Part shown: one piece after another, positions 31,842-45,306 of the stretch
Layout of the letters: each line of letters starts with the position of its first letter
Position numbering within the stretch: position 1 is the first letter of the stretch
NCBI GenBank assembly: GCA_027924585.1
Contig: BSBM01000150.1
Coordinates: 12,825,001 to 12,889,000 of the forward strand
DNA: 64,000 nt
Reading direction: 5' to 3'
From: Larix kaempferi
Lineage: Eukaryota > Streptophyta > Pinopsida > Pinales > Pinaceae
Program-made: the position numbers and the translations under genes
The notes under the pieces: model-generated
What the model was told of the DNA's origin: nothing
Databases searched by the model: none
Seen by the model: only the letters and a program-made list of their open reading frames with translations

Positions 31842-33170
31842 TCCTCCCCGAATAAAATTTATTTCTTCCCTCAACAACACCTGCAAAAGAAACTGATTCT
31901 GTTGTCCCAAACTCGTCTCCACCAAGAGTTTCACTCTGTCACCTAGCTGCCATCGAAATCACTTCATTTCCATACCATGTCACTTTCATCGCATGCTCAA
32001 AAATGTCACTTCCATCCACAATTCCATCCCACTCATACAATTATTTTCAGACTTAATCAAGTTACCTACTTGTTGTTGGAAACCCCCAATTTTCATTTAC
32101 ATTTCTGCCAACCAAGGCACCACTTCTTGGCACCTTGTTTCCTTGTCGTCCCACTTCCTCGGCAGCAATATTTTGTGCAAAGAATCGATGAATGTAAAGG
32201 GGAACCTAACAATAGTTGTTGCACCTGTCAACCTCATTGTGTTGACCCCCTTTTTCACTTAGAAACTTCAGAACTACATCCTTCTTTGACGGTTGGCACC
32301 CAATCTTCATCAATTTCTCTAGCATTAACTTAGAGTCTAAAATTTCCATCACTTCTCTACAAAAGAACACAATGTCTTATGCCTCCCACACAAAACGGTC
32401 ATCACTTTCTGCCTCCATGTGTTGCTCCATATCCAAGTCCTACGCAAATTCAGAAACAACAACTTTGTTGCTCCCAACTTGCAAGTCATTATGTTGTTGA
32501 AGTGCTCCTTGCTCCATCTCTCCTTTGCATGTATGTTCTTCAACACTTTTATTGCCCCACAACCGAGAGTCTTGTTTTTCACATGCCTCTGTGCACTTCC
32601 CAACTTCAATACTTCGCATAATTTTCAGTAAAAATGAAACATCTCCGATTGTCTCTACTTGCTCACTAATCCAAGTGCCTTCGACTGCATCTAAATGAGC
32701 GTTGTTGCTACCGGATTTTGCAAAACTTGTTGGAGACTAGGTTTTCCATCATTCTTAAGGTTCTTTAGACTCTACAATTCTCGAGGTGCTCTAGACTCTA
32801 CAGGTATCTTGAGTTCAGTGAGCCTTCTCTTCCAAGTCCCATGGAACATTTAAAAATCTCTCTACTGGTCGTCCAAATCTATAACATGCACTGACAAGCT
32901 TGCAACTGTCTCGTATACCTGCTCTATAGACTATTTATTTCCATCAATGGCATCTATCACCTTGGTCCAAATTTCTTGCAGTTTAACCTACAAATCAAGT
33001 AATCTTATTTTCATCCTTTCCACATATTTTGCCACAATGTATTCCAATATTGTATCATATATACCATGTCGTACCATGTCAACTAAATCCAAACCATTGT
33101 TCTTATATTTTAACCAACTCCTTTTCTTTCCTTTCTTCTCTTTTCCTTCAGATTTTTATGCCTGGAGTGC
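31842..33170 (-). pseudogene. Coding-like remnant upstream of the candidate LTR
   Basis: Minus-strand translation gives long coding-like stretches with many stops and at least one frameshift. Examples are WLKYKNNGLDLVDMVRHGIY, FPFTFIDSLHKILLPRKWDD and LSMR-type segments. No RT, integrase or protease motif is seen. Position before a polypurine tract and LTR suggests the 3' accessory region of an old retrotransposon. Family not recognised. Confidence 0.45.
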
Positions 33171-36100
33171 ATAATCTAAGAATAATACACACTAGAATAA
33201 CACACACCTAAAGGCCATCATTGTCTATTATGTGCAAAGAATGGTGCTGGAGATCTACTCCCTGATTGTGTAACTTGTATGTGCAGGGGCCTAAGTCATT
33301 GGGACACATAGAATCTCACATGTTTAAATAATTTTAAAATGAACGCAATATTAGCAATTTTACACACTAACATGATGCTTGAAGGGACAATCTTACCCTT
33401 CATCTCATGCTTATCATTAATCTAAAACATTTGAGGGTCAACACACATCAAATTATTAATGCTTAAACAGTAAATTATTTTCCATAACCAGTCCCCGATG
33501 AAGCATAGTCCTCCACCACATTATTGGTAGAAACGCCTAATCCCATTGCAATGGTTGAAAACTTCTTTCTACCTAGGTCAATGGTGAATTCGCTAGCCAT
33601 GGATCTGTGTAGGTTATTACTTATTGCAAGCACATCATGACTCGAAAAATTTACAAGAAGCATTTGTGCCTTCTTGTTCTTCTTGTTATAGGAAGTGATT
33701 GCCAGCAGCATCACTATCTATTTATGATCCTTGCTTTGTTACAATTTCTCATTGATATTCACTTTCTATGTGATTTTGAACTTTCTCCTTCCAAAAGGAG
33801 TACTTGTTATCATTCAGTTTCTCTATAGAATACATTTGTTGTCTAGTACTTTTATTGTGTGACATAATAATTGCCAAATTTGACCCCCAATAAAATACAT
33901 TTCGCTTCAACAATACTTCCAAGATGCTATGCCAAGTGCAAGAGTTGATGTGACTGTGGTTGTTAGAAAAAAATTGGTTATGAGAATGTTCGTTGTATTT
34001 TTCTTTTTGAATAGAATTTAGATGTATTCAACAAAGAACCAACAGGGCTATCACAAGCCTGCTTTTAGAGGCTTTCCACTCTTTGATTTGGTTCCTTGAT
34101 CATGTGCTTGAAATATATAGCATGCAAATAGGATTTCAGCTCCATTACTCTTGGAACAACTCCACATATCTTTAGATTCTTATTCGCGAAAGATTCATTT
34201 ATCTATAATATCACAAGTAATCACCAAAAATCTATAAATCTCGGACTCTCATCTCCAAGGCTATGGATTAATTCTCTATTAATTACGAGAGAGAATTTTT
34301 TTTTTCCTTTTATAAAGCCTTTTTAAATCTTATAATGGTCCACTTGACCAAAAAATATCTTGTTCCCTAGCTCTCTAATGGGATTCAAAGTCCTTATAGT
34401 TCTTTTTTGGTAGGAGTTTTGATCTTAAATACCGAAGAACTTTTACAAAATTTCACTACACAGGGCATATTCAACTTGTATTCAATGATTTCCTTTTTTT
34501 TATACGGAAAATTATTTATATTAACAAGATTCACCACTGGTGACGCTTTGCATAGGACCGATATAGATTTTTTCATATTTTTCCTGTAACTTCACCTTTT
34601 CACCCCCATTGTTTTGAAAATGATCCCAAACCAAACATAAAAAATTAGCTAAAATATATCAGAGACAAGTTGTCTGGGTTTCCCTGTTGTGGCCTTAAGG
34701 ATACTCCTATACATACTAGCCTACTAACTTAACATACCAAAAAATGGCACAGACTAAAAAATTCAGTAAAAACGCTAGGTTGTTTAGACATAGGCCCTTT
34801 CATTCACCCATTTCTATGATGACAAAAAATAATTATCTCGGTGTAGATGGGCCAAGAACATGTTGGAAATATCGGAGATACCTCACTTCGTTGATGAACC
34901 CTCGGCTCATGTTGATAGATGTTGTTGGGTGTTGTTAGTAGAGGAATTCTCCATTACCTGAGAATATGGCCCTTATGTTGGTGACATGATGTTGAATGTA
35001 GCTTATGTTGTAGCTATCAATGTGTAGGTAGTTTTGAATGTGGTTGTCATTGATGTCAAAGGAGTTCAGTAATGACAAAGGAATAACCAAGGACATGATG
35101 GCAGGGCAAACTCAGGAATGACAAAGGAATAACACAGGTTGTGATGACATGGCATGTATGATGATGTGGCATGTGTGATGAGGCTTGAAATACACATGAT
35201 GATGTTCTAGTACCTTCATGATGTCATTATTACAATTTGACTTAATTATATAGATATTTGTCAGTTTAGAGAAATTCTGGAAATTGACCAAGTGTTGGAA
35301 ATTTTGTCCAAGTGGCCTTGAGAAAATGTTTGTCGTACCTCATAGGAGAATGATAAAACGTGTCTGAAAGCATCAGGTTGTATATTGTTGATTTTTCTAC
35401 ATGACCATGGTCTTAGTTTGTATTGAGAGTGTCCGAGGAGGAAGTTATAGGTCTGCCAAAACAGGGTTTTAGGCAGTTTTGCACTAGTCCAGCAAAATGT
35501 CCACCTAGGTCAGAGGAAGATGAGGTTGAAGGTGAAATCAGTATGGTTGTGCTCAATGAGATGTATTACATCATCTAGTATCATTGGTTCAGGATTTTGG
35601 TAAAATAAAAAATCCACCTTGGAGATTGCACAAATTGTCTAAGTATAAAAATAATGGTAAAAATGCCTATGTGACCTCAGTAAAATGTCTGCCATTGCCT
35701 GTGGTTGATGTCTTAAAGTATTTTGAGGGTATGGGTCTCTATAATGTTGATTGGTGCATCCAACCATATCATTTTTTGTCCAAAAAGTATCTGTAGATGA
35801 ATCTATTGATCTTCCAAAAGTGCCTCCTAGATTGATTTGCACTTCTCCATAAAAATGACCGTCAAGGAGAGAGAAAGAGGTGTCAAAGGATGAAATTGGT
35901 CTATATGGAATCACCTTGTTGGCCTCTATCCATTGGATGTCTCATACTTCCAATTTGGTGAAAATAAAAATCCCTTCATGTTGACTTAGGGCTTGACAAT
36001 TTTGTCTAAGTTGAATCGGCAGTTTAAAAAGCAGTTTCAAATGTCCGCCAAATGATGTGTGTGTATCAAAAAATTAAAAAGGTGACATGGATCTGTTCCT

Positions 36101-38889
36101 TGTTGAAGTGGTTATCCAGTCATATTTTCAATTTTCCTTATGATGGTCACATGTGCAAGAAATTAACCTGCCAAAGTGAGAAAAATCTTGTTTTGCATAT
36201 TAAGATCAAATGAAATTTGTCTAAATGTTAAAAATGGAAGGTTAGGGGGCCATTTGGAAATGCCCACCAGAAGTTGTCCTTGTGCTGATAAATTCATCAG
36301 TTGGCATAGGTATGTTCCTTGATGATCTAGCTATCTAGTCGTGAGTTTATATTCATCTCTTATGTGTGTGAGTTTTGTGCGTGAGTTTTATCTCTATCAT
36401 CTTTGTCATTTCTTCATCACTCCATTTCATCCATCTTCCTCACACCAATGTTAATATGATGGGTGTGCTTGTGACAAGTGTCACATGGGTGGGTAGACTC
36501 ATCATTTTGGACCATACTTTGGGTTAGGCTATGCATGCAAGGGTTAATATATGGTTACGAGTACATGCTTGACTTGTTTGTGTTGTGAACGATTCCACAC
36601 ACATAATCTAGTGTCCTTGCCAACTTTGGTCACTAGTTGCATGCCCTAAATTTGTGCATTATGAAAGAAGTTTCTCTTACTTGGATGAAAGAGACTTAAT
36701 AGAGCTTTGAATATCTTAGGGAAATGTTGGTCTCTTTCCATGTACTCATTCCACCTATGATGACCTCCTACTCATATTTTATAACTTTGATTATCAAATC
36801 CTTGATAGGGATTCTCAATAAAAAAATATGAAAATATAATCAAACCCACCATCTACTAGATCAATTGTACTATTCAATGCCTAGACTCAAAAGAAGTTAA
36901 GACTAGTCTTTGAGAATTTCACCAAGGAATCTACTATATTCATTTCGATGGTCACACCATCTCCCAAAAGATCATTTGTGTGGGATACTATGACCGACCT
37001 TGATGCATGATTATTTCTCTCTATTTCTAGACTCCCTTAATGCCAAATGCATGAAATTGAGATCCATGTCCCCATTATCTCTTGGCACCTTGTATATCCA
37101 CTATACTCATTTGTGACATGGGGTCTCAATCTCATTGGAAAGATTAACCTTGCATAATTGAAACAACATTTTTTTAATTTTTAATGTACTAATAATTATT
37201 ATATAGAAATTTCCAATTAAACACACATTGTGAAAAGCACATAAAATGATATAATTAATAATAATGATATACTTTCAGGCCAGTCAAACCTTAGAGCACT
37301 CCTAAAATATGTGTGTTATAGTTATACGTATTATGTAATGCCTCAAAATAAGGATCAAGACCTTTCCCGAAGGCCCAATCCTTCTAGCTCACAACCCTAA
37401 GCATATAAACACAATAAAAAGAGGAAGAGTATATAAGTGATAACCTGAATTGAGCTCTGCTCAAGGGATAACCTTCCCTTTGTTGTGTTTCGCTGCCCGG
37501 ATAGTGACTTCGTTTTGGAGAAATATATTTATCCAACAAAATAATTCATTTTAACCTTGCCCTTACTAATACCTTCTTACCTAACCTTTCTAACATCATA
37601 ACCTACTTTAAGAGAACCTTAACACCTTAACCTAACCTTCCATAGACATTGATAGAAAAATACTCTGAATTAAGCCTCATCGACTTCCCTATGCATCTTC
37701 TTCACTCTCCTCTCCTCAAGTCACCTCCAACAAAGAAAATTCATTCCATGAAATAAGCAAAGAATCCAAGAAAGGTCCCTTTTAGCCTCTCCAAGGCACT
37801 ACTCAAAAAGGTGAATACTAACTCCACAAGTTCAAAACGCATCCTCATATTATAATGCAAGACCCCTCCAATGCATGCCATCAAGGAAGGCGCTTCCTTT
37901 AACAAATGAAAAAGATGATAAATTAAACACATGTCTTATAAACAACCACAACATCTTCACATAGAAGCTTCTTCCACAAGACATGAAACCTCATCAAGTG
38001 TAGGGCCAACACATAAGGGCGCTTCAAGGAAAGAGGGGCTAATTCCAACCAATAACCATCCAAAAAAAACTCCAAATAGGTTGGACAACCTCCATAAATT
38101 ATTCTCAAATTCACACTATAAGTAAAGAAGGATCTCGTGACCAAAGATTAGGATTTCCAAGGCTTGGCACTCCTCCAAGAGAGATCAGACCTCAATATGT
38201 GATAGTTTGGCCTTAAATACCATGGTTCTGGATAGACAGTTTGCTACAACAGACCCAAAAGTGCAACAAAATATCTTCGAGGGAGAGGTCGACCACTCCG
38301 ATAAGTGACAAAGAAGACTTGAAGGGCTGACGTCCTCTCTAATGGCAGGAAAATTTATTCTTTTACCATGGAATTTAAGGTTAATGCCTAAGTCTTAGGG
38401 TTTTTTATTGTCTTTCACGTACAAAAATGCCTTTCATTGTCATGGTTGGACTGTCTAACCCCCAAAGATGCTACATAAATTCTTCTAGGGCTGCTCCATC
38501 CATATGACTACTCAGAACATGTTGTTACTGCCCTTTTGAGGGGCATAATAGGGCTAAGACATGACCAGATTTTCCTTTGCTATGCCCAAAATTGAATTTT
38601 AATGCTACTCTCATCTACAAAGTTTGTTTTTAGGGTTGAAGTTAATTGTTCTTCACCTTCAAATGCATAAGAAGACCAATAGCAGGCAACTTTTTGTAAA
38701 CTGTATTTCCTTCCTTTTTTACTCCATAACATGTTGAGAAAATTTCCATATTTTGAACAATGCTTATATGTGGCATTCTTCATGCCCAAAGCTCATGATC
38801 AGTACGTATTATGATTGTTTACCACTCGTTTAGGCCCTAAATATGTCTTCCCATAATTTTCTAAATGACCACCTTCATCACTGTTAGGA
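33171..38889. other. Decayed intergenic DNA, no supported gene
   Basis: Mostly AT-rich, with short frames under 90 codons that show no domain. The minus strand near 37320-37400 has LTR-like wording (a TG..CA-style edge and a poly(A)-like region), but no boundary or partner can be shown. The plus strand at 34970-36500 is rich in tgatg/gttg words and has no repeat of note. Confidence 0.5.
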
Positions 38890-40160
38890 AGTGAAATCAT
38901 GCCTAGAAAGTTTCAGGAATCTTCCCAGGCCTATGTTTCAGCATATTTTCTACTGCTATGATCACCCAGAATCACTTCTAACGTTGTTTGAGGCTGGAAA
39001 AGTGCCCAAAAAATGTCATACTTGGATTATTGTCTCCACACAACCAACCCAGAATGTCTCTTTATGCCCAGTCAGTGCATAACCCCTCTAGAAAATATAA
39101 GGTGAACAACATCTACAAATAGGGGTAACCTTTGGTTGCAACTACAGGACATGTACTCTTCTTGGGAGTGCATTAGAAACTTAGAATCATCATTTATTCC
39201 ACAACTGCACAACAACCTAATTCTCATGCAAGAACTTATTCACATCCTACCTACCGTAATCAATGAACAAATACACATGTTAGGTGAATTCATACAACCA
39301 GTGAAGCCACCTTAGCATATCATCCATGCTAGGATGAGCTGACTACATATGATCGTCTTCATGAAAAGAGGAATATAACAATGCATGAGATCTCCAACAT
39401 GTGAAAAATCAGCAATGTTTTCAACCCCTAGTCAAGCAAGTTCATCTTTCTCACAAGCCCCCTCTATCCAAGTTTCAATAAGGCTTGAAAACATGCCCTC
39501 ACCATGAAGCTGACCAAAATCTGTCTCCAAAGATGGAAAATATTTTTTCTCTGAATATGCAAAAGTATCACTGCCTTTCTGTCTGAAAACCCTTCCATGC
39601 TGCTCCAAATATGCAACATCAGCATGTTCAAATGGTTGGAAACCTTCAAGGGCTTACTCTTAAACACGTTCTTCTTGATCAACCGTAGTCCGAAAACCAT
39701 TCCATGTTGCTCCAAATCTGCAATATCAACATGTTCAAATGGTTGGAAACCTTCAAGGGCTTCCTCTTGAACATGTACTTCTTCGTGGATTTGATATTCA
39801 ATATGCTCTTCAAGTATTTCTTCATGGGATTAATCTTTGATGGAATCGTATTCATGGATTTGATCTCCAATAGCATCCTCTTCATGGTTTTCTTCAATTC
39901 CCTCTTATTGATCGAGACTCTTTAGAGGGTCTTCATTGGTTTTCTCTTTGAACATACCTTTCGTGTTTTCAACATAGGGAACCCATGTTTCATGATATTC
40001 ATGGCACCAATATTTGCAAAATACTTCCACCAATCCTGCAAGAATATATTTATCCTCTACCAAGGCCTTCAAACCAAGTACTCTCTCCACACAACCATCA
40101 TGGAATGTCTCTTTATTCCCTGGTCAACGTAAAACTCCTCATGAAAATTTAAGGTGAAAA
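38890..40160 (-). pseudogene. Acidic coding-like remnant with an internal repeat, unknown family
   Basis: The minus strand from 40090 down to about 39440 reads as coding with two stops and a frameshift. It has a hydrophobic start (MERVLGLKALVEDKYILAGL), then a Glu/His/Ile-rich acidic part (SHEEILEEHIEYQIHEEVHV), then two copies of an EALEGFQPFEHVDIADLEQH-type motif with 104-bp spacing at DNA level (about 39589 and 39693). A diverged copy of the 40080-40160 segment occurs at about 39030-39110. I do not recognise the protein. It could be a decayed retroelement accessory frame. Confidence 0.45.
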
Positions 40161-41574
40161 CTTCATGAATTACCATACAACAAAATTGCAAAACATCATA
40201 AATCACCCAGAAAATTAGACCCCAAAATCACCAAGGCACCCCTGAGGAAATGCTTCAATTTCTTTAATGATTTTAAGGACCCCATTAGAGATAGTTGAGC
40301 AAAAGTTAGACCCCAAGGACCCCAGTTTGGAGAGGAGCTCTACTAGGTATGAATGTAATGGGTGCAGGTTGGTTTCTTAACTATAGTTTATGTTTCCCCT
40401 TTAATATGGATCAAATGCCATTTCTACATTTCTTCCAATTTGTATTATGTTTTTCTTTATAAAATCTAGGTTATGTCTTTAGTTTTGGGTTCTCTGCAAC
40501 TCTGGTCACCCGACATTTTTACAACTAGTTCTAAGTCTTGTATGAGCCATGAGATTGATAATTAGCCCATGCTATGTAGCAATCTATGAACTTCAAATGT
40601 TGGAACATGTCTATTGGTGCCATTCTTACATGATGACATGCTAAACCCAATCTAGAGCCATCTTTCCTAAACCTCAACTATGCCTAAGGGTTTAAAAGGA
40701 AGGTGCATAGGTCGTCGTGCATATAGAAACCATTTATAATTACAAACTCAAGATCAACTACCTAGGGGTATTGACCTATTACCAAAATTTTATAATTACA
40801 AAATCAAGATCAACTACCTAGGGGTATTGGTATTAACCAAAATGCAAAACTTGGGCATTTTGGTCAACTTTCAAGTTTCAACCCATGGTCCTTAACAAAT
40901 ATGATTAGTTGGAAGTAATTTAGAAGCTTTGGCATGCTTAATAGAGATTACTATCCAAATGAATTTTTTTATCCTACTGATAGTCTGATTTGTTAACCTT
41001 TGGTAGTTGTTAGAATGATATCAATCTTTATTAAGTATGGAATAGGGGTTATCCGAAGAGCTATAGCAATTTTTGGCTTGAAAATTGAAACAAATTGTTA
41101 GCAAGTTTAGTAAATTGACCCCTAGCCAAGGGATGAGGAGATGGGAAGTGTATTGTAGCATGTTATAGATTTAAAGAGGTTTTGTCCATTTCCCCAACAA
41201 GTTAAGGAGGTTGTTGGGACTTCCTCTTCCCCCTCTTAATATGTACCTACTTATGATGATATGTATCCCTATTGTACCTAGGCTTATGCTTTTAGTTACT
41301 TTTCACTTATAATAATTGAGCTTGTTATATTATATAATTCCATCTTTTAGCATTTAGGAGTTGCTTTGGTACTCTCATAGTTGTCACTACTAGATGTACT
41401 TAGGAGTCCCATGACCAATTTTTTGGCCATTCACGGGCATTGATAAAATTATCTTATCTTACTTTGTGTTCCAAACTTAGGCCAGGTCATTCCTTGGAAT
41501 TGTAAGAAAAGTTTATATCAAGAACTCTTGCAAGCATTCGTGTATTGAAAAAGCCTAAAGAGAACTTCCAAATC
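40161..41574. other. Intergenic, short direct repeat only
   Basis: The phrase caagatcaactacctagggg with flanking bases occurs twice (40748 and 40804). No gene or element boundary seen. Confidence 0.5.
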
Positions 41575-41891
41575 ACTATCTCACAGATAGAAATCCACCA
41601 AATGTCACCTTCTTTCTTCACAAGTTACTAGAAAATATAGCAGATTAGACTTCACACACTACTATGATTTATTGTGACAATAAGAGTTGTATCAAACTCT
41701 TTAAAAATTTAGTATTTCATGATCAATCCAATAATACTAACATCAGGTACCATTTTATTAAAGATAGGGTTCAAAAGGAAGTTGTCATTCTACAATACAT
41801 TCCAACATATCAGCGAGCTGCAAGCAAGCATGCAGTTGCACATGTCAGTTTCAATGTATTAAGCAATTTTCAAATTGTAGCTTGTGACTAA
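41575..41891 (+). pseudogene. Copia RNase H, C-terminal fragment
   Basis: The frame at 41664-41891 reads IYCDNKSCIKLFKNLVFHDQ, then RYHFIKDRVQKEVVILQYIP. This is the end of a copia RNase H (CDN-x-S with the last catalytic Asp, then the H-F/Y-I-R/K-D motif). The usual T-K-P/L-x end is degenerate. The upstream part is broken by stops. Followed at 41973 by a purine tract and an LTR. Confidence 0.82.
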
Positions 41892-41980
41892 GTTTAGTTA
41901 ATGGAATGAATGCAAATAAGGTTGCGGAACTCTAGGGAAATGCATGCATGCATGTATGAGGTCCTATCTATTTGAGGGAA

Positions 41981-42193
41981 TGTTGTGCATGTATCCAAAT
42001 TCATTGTACCTACTCTCCTTCTTAGTCTATAAAAGATACAAGGAAGGTGTATGGATTGTATAAAGTGTTTTTATGTTAAGTTAGTTAACAATTTACTATT
42101 TTCTTGTAGAATATTTTCATGTTCTGAATTTGGAAAAAACGGTGATAGGTTTTTTCAGTTAGTGATTGATTTTGTTATTTGTTTTCTACAACA
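41981..42193 (+). repeat. Copia LTR fragment following the RNase H remnant
   Basis: Starts TGTTGTGCATGTATCC right after the purine tract tttgaggga. It contains a TATA box (tataaaag, 42028-42035) and may end at tttctacaaca near 42193. The end is uncertain because no second copy exists here. Confidence 0.6.
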
Positions 42194-44570
42194 TGTGTTT
42201 ATAGATTCTAGCATCTATTGAGCAGTCTTCTCTACCACTATAGAACAACAAGTCACAATGCATCTTCGAGGGTATGGCCTTGGTTCTATAATTGATTTGG
42301 GCTATGTATGAATTATTGGGACCTCAAATTTTCCCTAACAGAAGAGAACTCAACCATGGCTCTAGGATGGACACAAATGTCAGGTATCCTAATGCATCTT
42401 GGTTTATGAAGGGATATTTTATAATTTGAATCAAAGGCCCATATGGATGGCCATGCGAGATAGATTAGATCCATGTATTAATGGAACATAGAGGTTACAA
42501 TGGAAATGAAAACATCAATTTTCACTTGATTGTGTCACTTTGTTTGGAAGACTAACGAGAACTATTGGAGAATAAATTTTCCCAAGTCTAAATGAAGGTC
42601 CTCCTAACATGAATGCTGAGCTCATGTCCACTAACAATGGCCTAAATAGTATATATTTTATGTTACAAGGAAGAAATGATAGGATTATAAGCATTACTCC
42701 AAGGAAATATAATCTATTTTCTTCCAATCTAATGTTAACAACTGCGCAAATAAATTGTCTAGAGATAGAGTTGGACTTTGGATATCTTGTAGAGGATAAG
42801 CACAATCATGTTACTATATTTTAGCCCCTTGAATCCACACATATTTCTTAGCTAGAGGGTGTATATAAGTTGATGGTACAAGCATGGGTTGATTCCACCT
42901 TTCCAATCTCCTTTTGTCATTGGTGCCTTACCACTATAAAGGAAAACAGATCAGGGAATATAGTCAACATGAATAGTAGTATACAATGCAAACAAGGCAG
43001 CAAATATGGTGAGTATTAATAGTAATATAGAAACAAATATGGTACGCATAAATAATTATATACAAAACAACAATCTTAGAGAGATATACGACCCTTTAGA
43101 ACAACTAGTAGTGGGTCACTTCCAGTCATGAAAGGAACATTCCAGTGAAGAGTTGATGAGTAGAAATGAAATGCAGGCACAAACCAACTGCAATAATGAG
43201 CATCATCCATGCACCTAAAGTAATCATCTATGGCTAGGATAACCTATGCCTTATTATGTTGGACTGCTTGTGTAAAAAATATCATAAATATTAAAGGCGA
43301 TAAAATTTTGGGGACCGACCTATGCTAATTTAATGGATGAATGATATTAATAGAACCTCTTATGAACTATTTGAGAGTCAATGAGGCGATCTGTCGCTTC
43401 TATATCACCTACCTAAACAATGAGTATATATTCAAGGAATGGGACAAACTCAATGTTGAAGTATGCAGGAAGGGAGTTCACTATTTGGGATCATAGAATC
43501 TGCAATTTTAAAAGTGATGCTATGCAACAAATGGAGGTAATGCTATTGCTCATCAATCATTTTGTCCTGAGAAAATATATATTTAAAGCTAGGTCATCTA
43601 AGTACCTAAGTGAGGTGAAATTCTGTAATGGTAAAATGAAACAGTTCTAAATGTATAATGGGTATAACCATGAATACTTTAATTTCTTACCATCTGCAAT
43701 GAATCATGGATTGTTCTTATCAATTCATTTCCATAAGTTTTGAATTTGATATAAACCATGATGATATTTTTTCTAACTAACACCATGCAACCCTTTTTAA
43801 TGTGCATTTAAAAATAAATTGTTGTTGGTGGTTTGTTGGTGACATTATACCTTTCATACTATTCACCATTAAGTGTAGTACCACATAGATTGATGGTTGG
43901 GGTTAGTAACCATACAAGTAAATGTATATCTAGAAAATAATTATCACCAGTTGGAGATGATATAGAGCTACCATGGATTTGTTTGGACACTAGCATATGG
44001 AGCATTAGTGGTAGGTTATAAGGGAATATTTTGGTTTATTTATAGACTTCAAAAGAGTGCACTCCCTAGGTTAGCCTTATGCTTTTTCCAAATGAAATGG
44101 AGCATGCAATGAATGAAAAACAGATAGGAGGTAATTGTGGTAAATAAATCAGGCATCAGTGGTGGAGGAAGAGTAAAGTAACACCTATTGGCCCTTGGAG
44201 GAAGAGCAAGGAAACCCCTATACTCAGACCTTTGTATCTTATATTGATTAGTTTTAATATATTTATGGAGTTTTTTTTCTCACTTGAGAGTGGGGTTTCT
44301 CCATCTTAAAAAAAATATCTACGTATATACTTGCATGGTGTGAGTGCTCTTTGTTGTTGATGTAATTGATCTATTAGCAATATATTAATAATGGCAGAAT
44401 GAATATGAGAATGAGTGTGTGTTTAGATCATTCCATAACAGTCATTTTGTTAATGATGTTGGGATTCAACGATCAATAGACTCATAGGTTTGGTTGAAGT
44501 GAGGTCTTTTCTGCATATTGTGATTGAATAAAACTACCAAATATAAGTACCAAGGGACATTTATCATGCT
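42194..44570. other. Decayed intergenic DNA, no supported gene
   Basis: Short frames only, none with a recognisable motif. No tandem or inverted repeat stands out. Confidence 0.5.
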
Positions 44571-45169
44571 TGATATAAGAGCAGTCCATATCACCCTCAG
44601 GCGAATGGCATGATCAAAGCATTCAACAAGATTTTGGAGACGAGATTGACCAAAGTTTATTGTGCAAACATGGATGACTAGGATGGGAAGATTCTAGCTG
44701 TGTTATGGGATTATAGAACTACCACCAAGAAACTTCACAAGAAGACTCCATTTTAGTTGGTTTATGACATAGAAGTAGTATTTCCCTATGATTTCATCAT
44801 CCCAAGCCTTTGCATTGCAAATGCAACTCAGAAGATAGGAGATGAATCGGTTGCGGAACGTCTTGAAAAACTCATGGAACTTGAAGACACATGATTTATG
44901 GTATAATATCATGCAATAGTAGAAAAGGGAGACAAAAATCCTGGCACAATTTCCACATCAAGAAGAAGCAATTTTCCAAAGGCAACAAAGTGTTATTGTA
45001 TGATAGCAAGTTTATGAAGTATCCAGGAAAGTTACAGATGCATTGGCTCGAACCTTTCTTTGTTTCAAAAATAAAAGATTCAGGCGTTGTGAAACTTGCA
45101 CAGCTTTATGGTATTTTACATCCAGGATGGGTGAATGGTGCATTCCTGAAGCCCTATGTTTCTAATTAG
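44571..45169 (+). pseudogene. G3 integrase, C-terminal half (Ty3/gypsy)
   Basis: Plus-strand reading starts PYHPQANGMIKAFNKILETR, the region around the third catalytic residue; the expected Glu (NGxxE) is not present here. It continues WDYRTTTKKLHKKTPF, then after two stops and a frameshift near 44890 the C-terminal domain KSWHNFHIKKKQFSKGNKVL and LQMHWLEPFFVSKIKDSGVV, with the end at 45167-45169. This is the usual core end and chromatin-proximal domain of a gypsy integrase. It is followed by an ORF1-like region. Confidence 0.85.
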
Positions 45170-45306
45170 TAATTACGCAAGATACTACTCCTACTTTCAA
45201 GAGTGAGTTAGTTAGGATTTAGATTTTCTATCTTTCTATTTAGTTCCATGTTGTTTCTTTTCAGTCTTTAGTTGGTTTCCACATTTTATTTTAGTTACAA
45301 GTTAGT

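Noticed and set aside
33171-44570. Possible host gene exons
   Set aside because: No frame over 130 codons, no splice-consistent series and no recognisable domain apart from the copia fragment.
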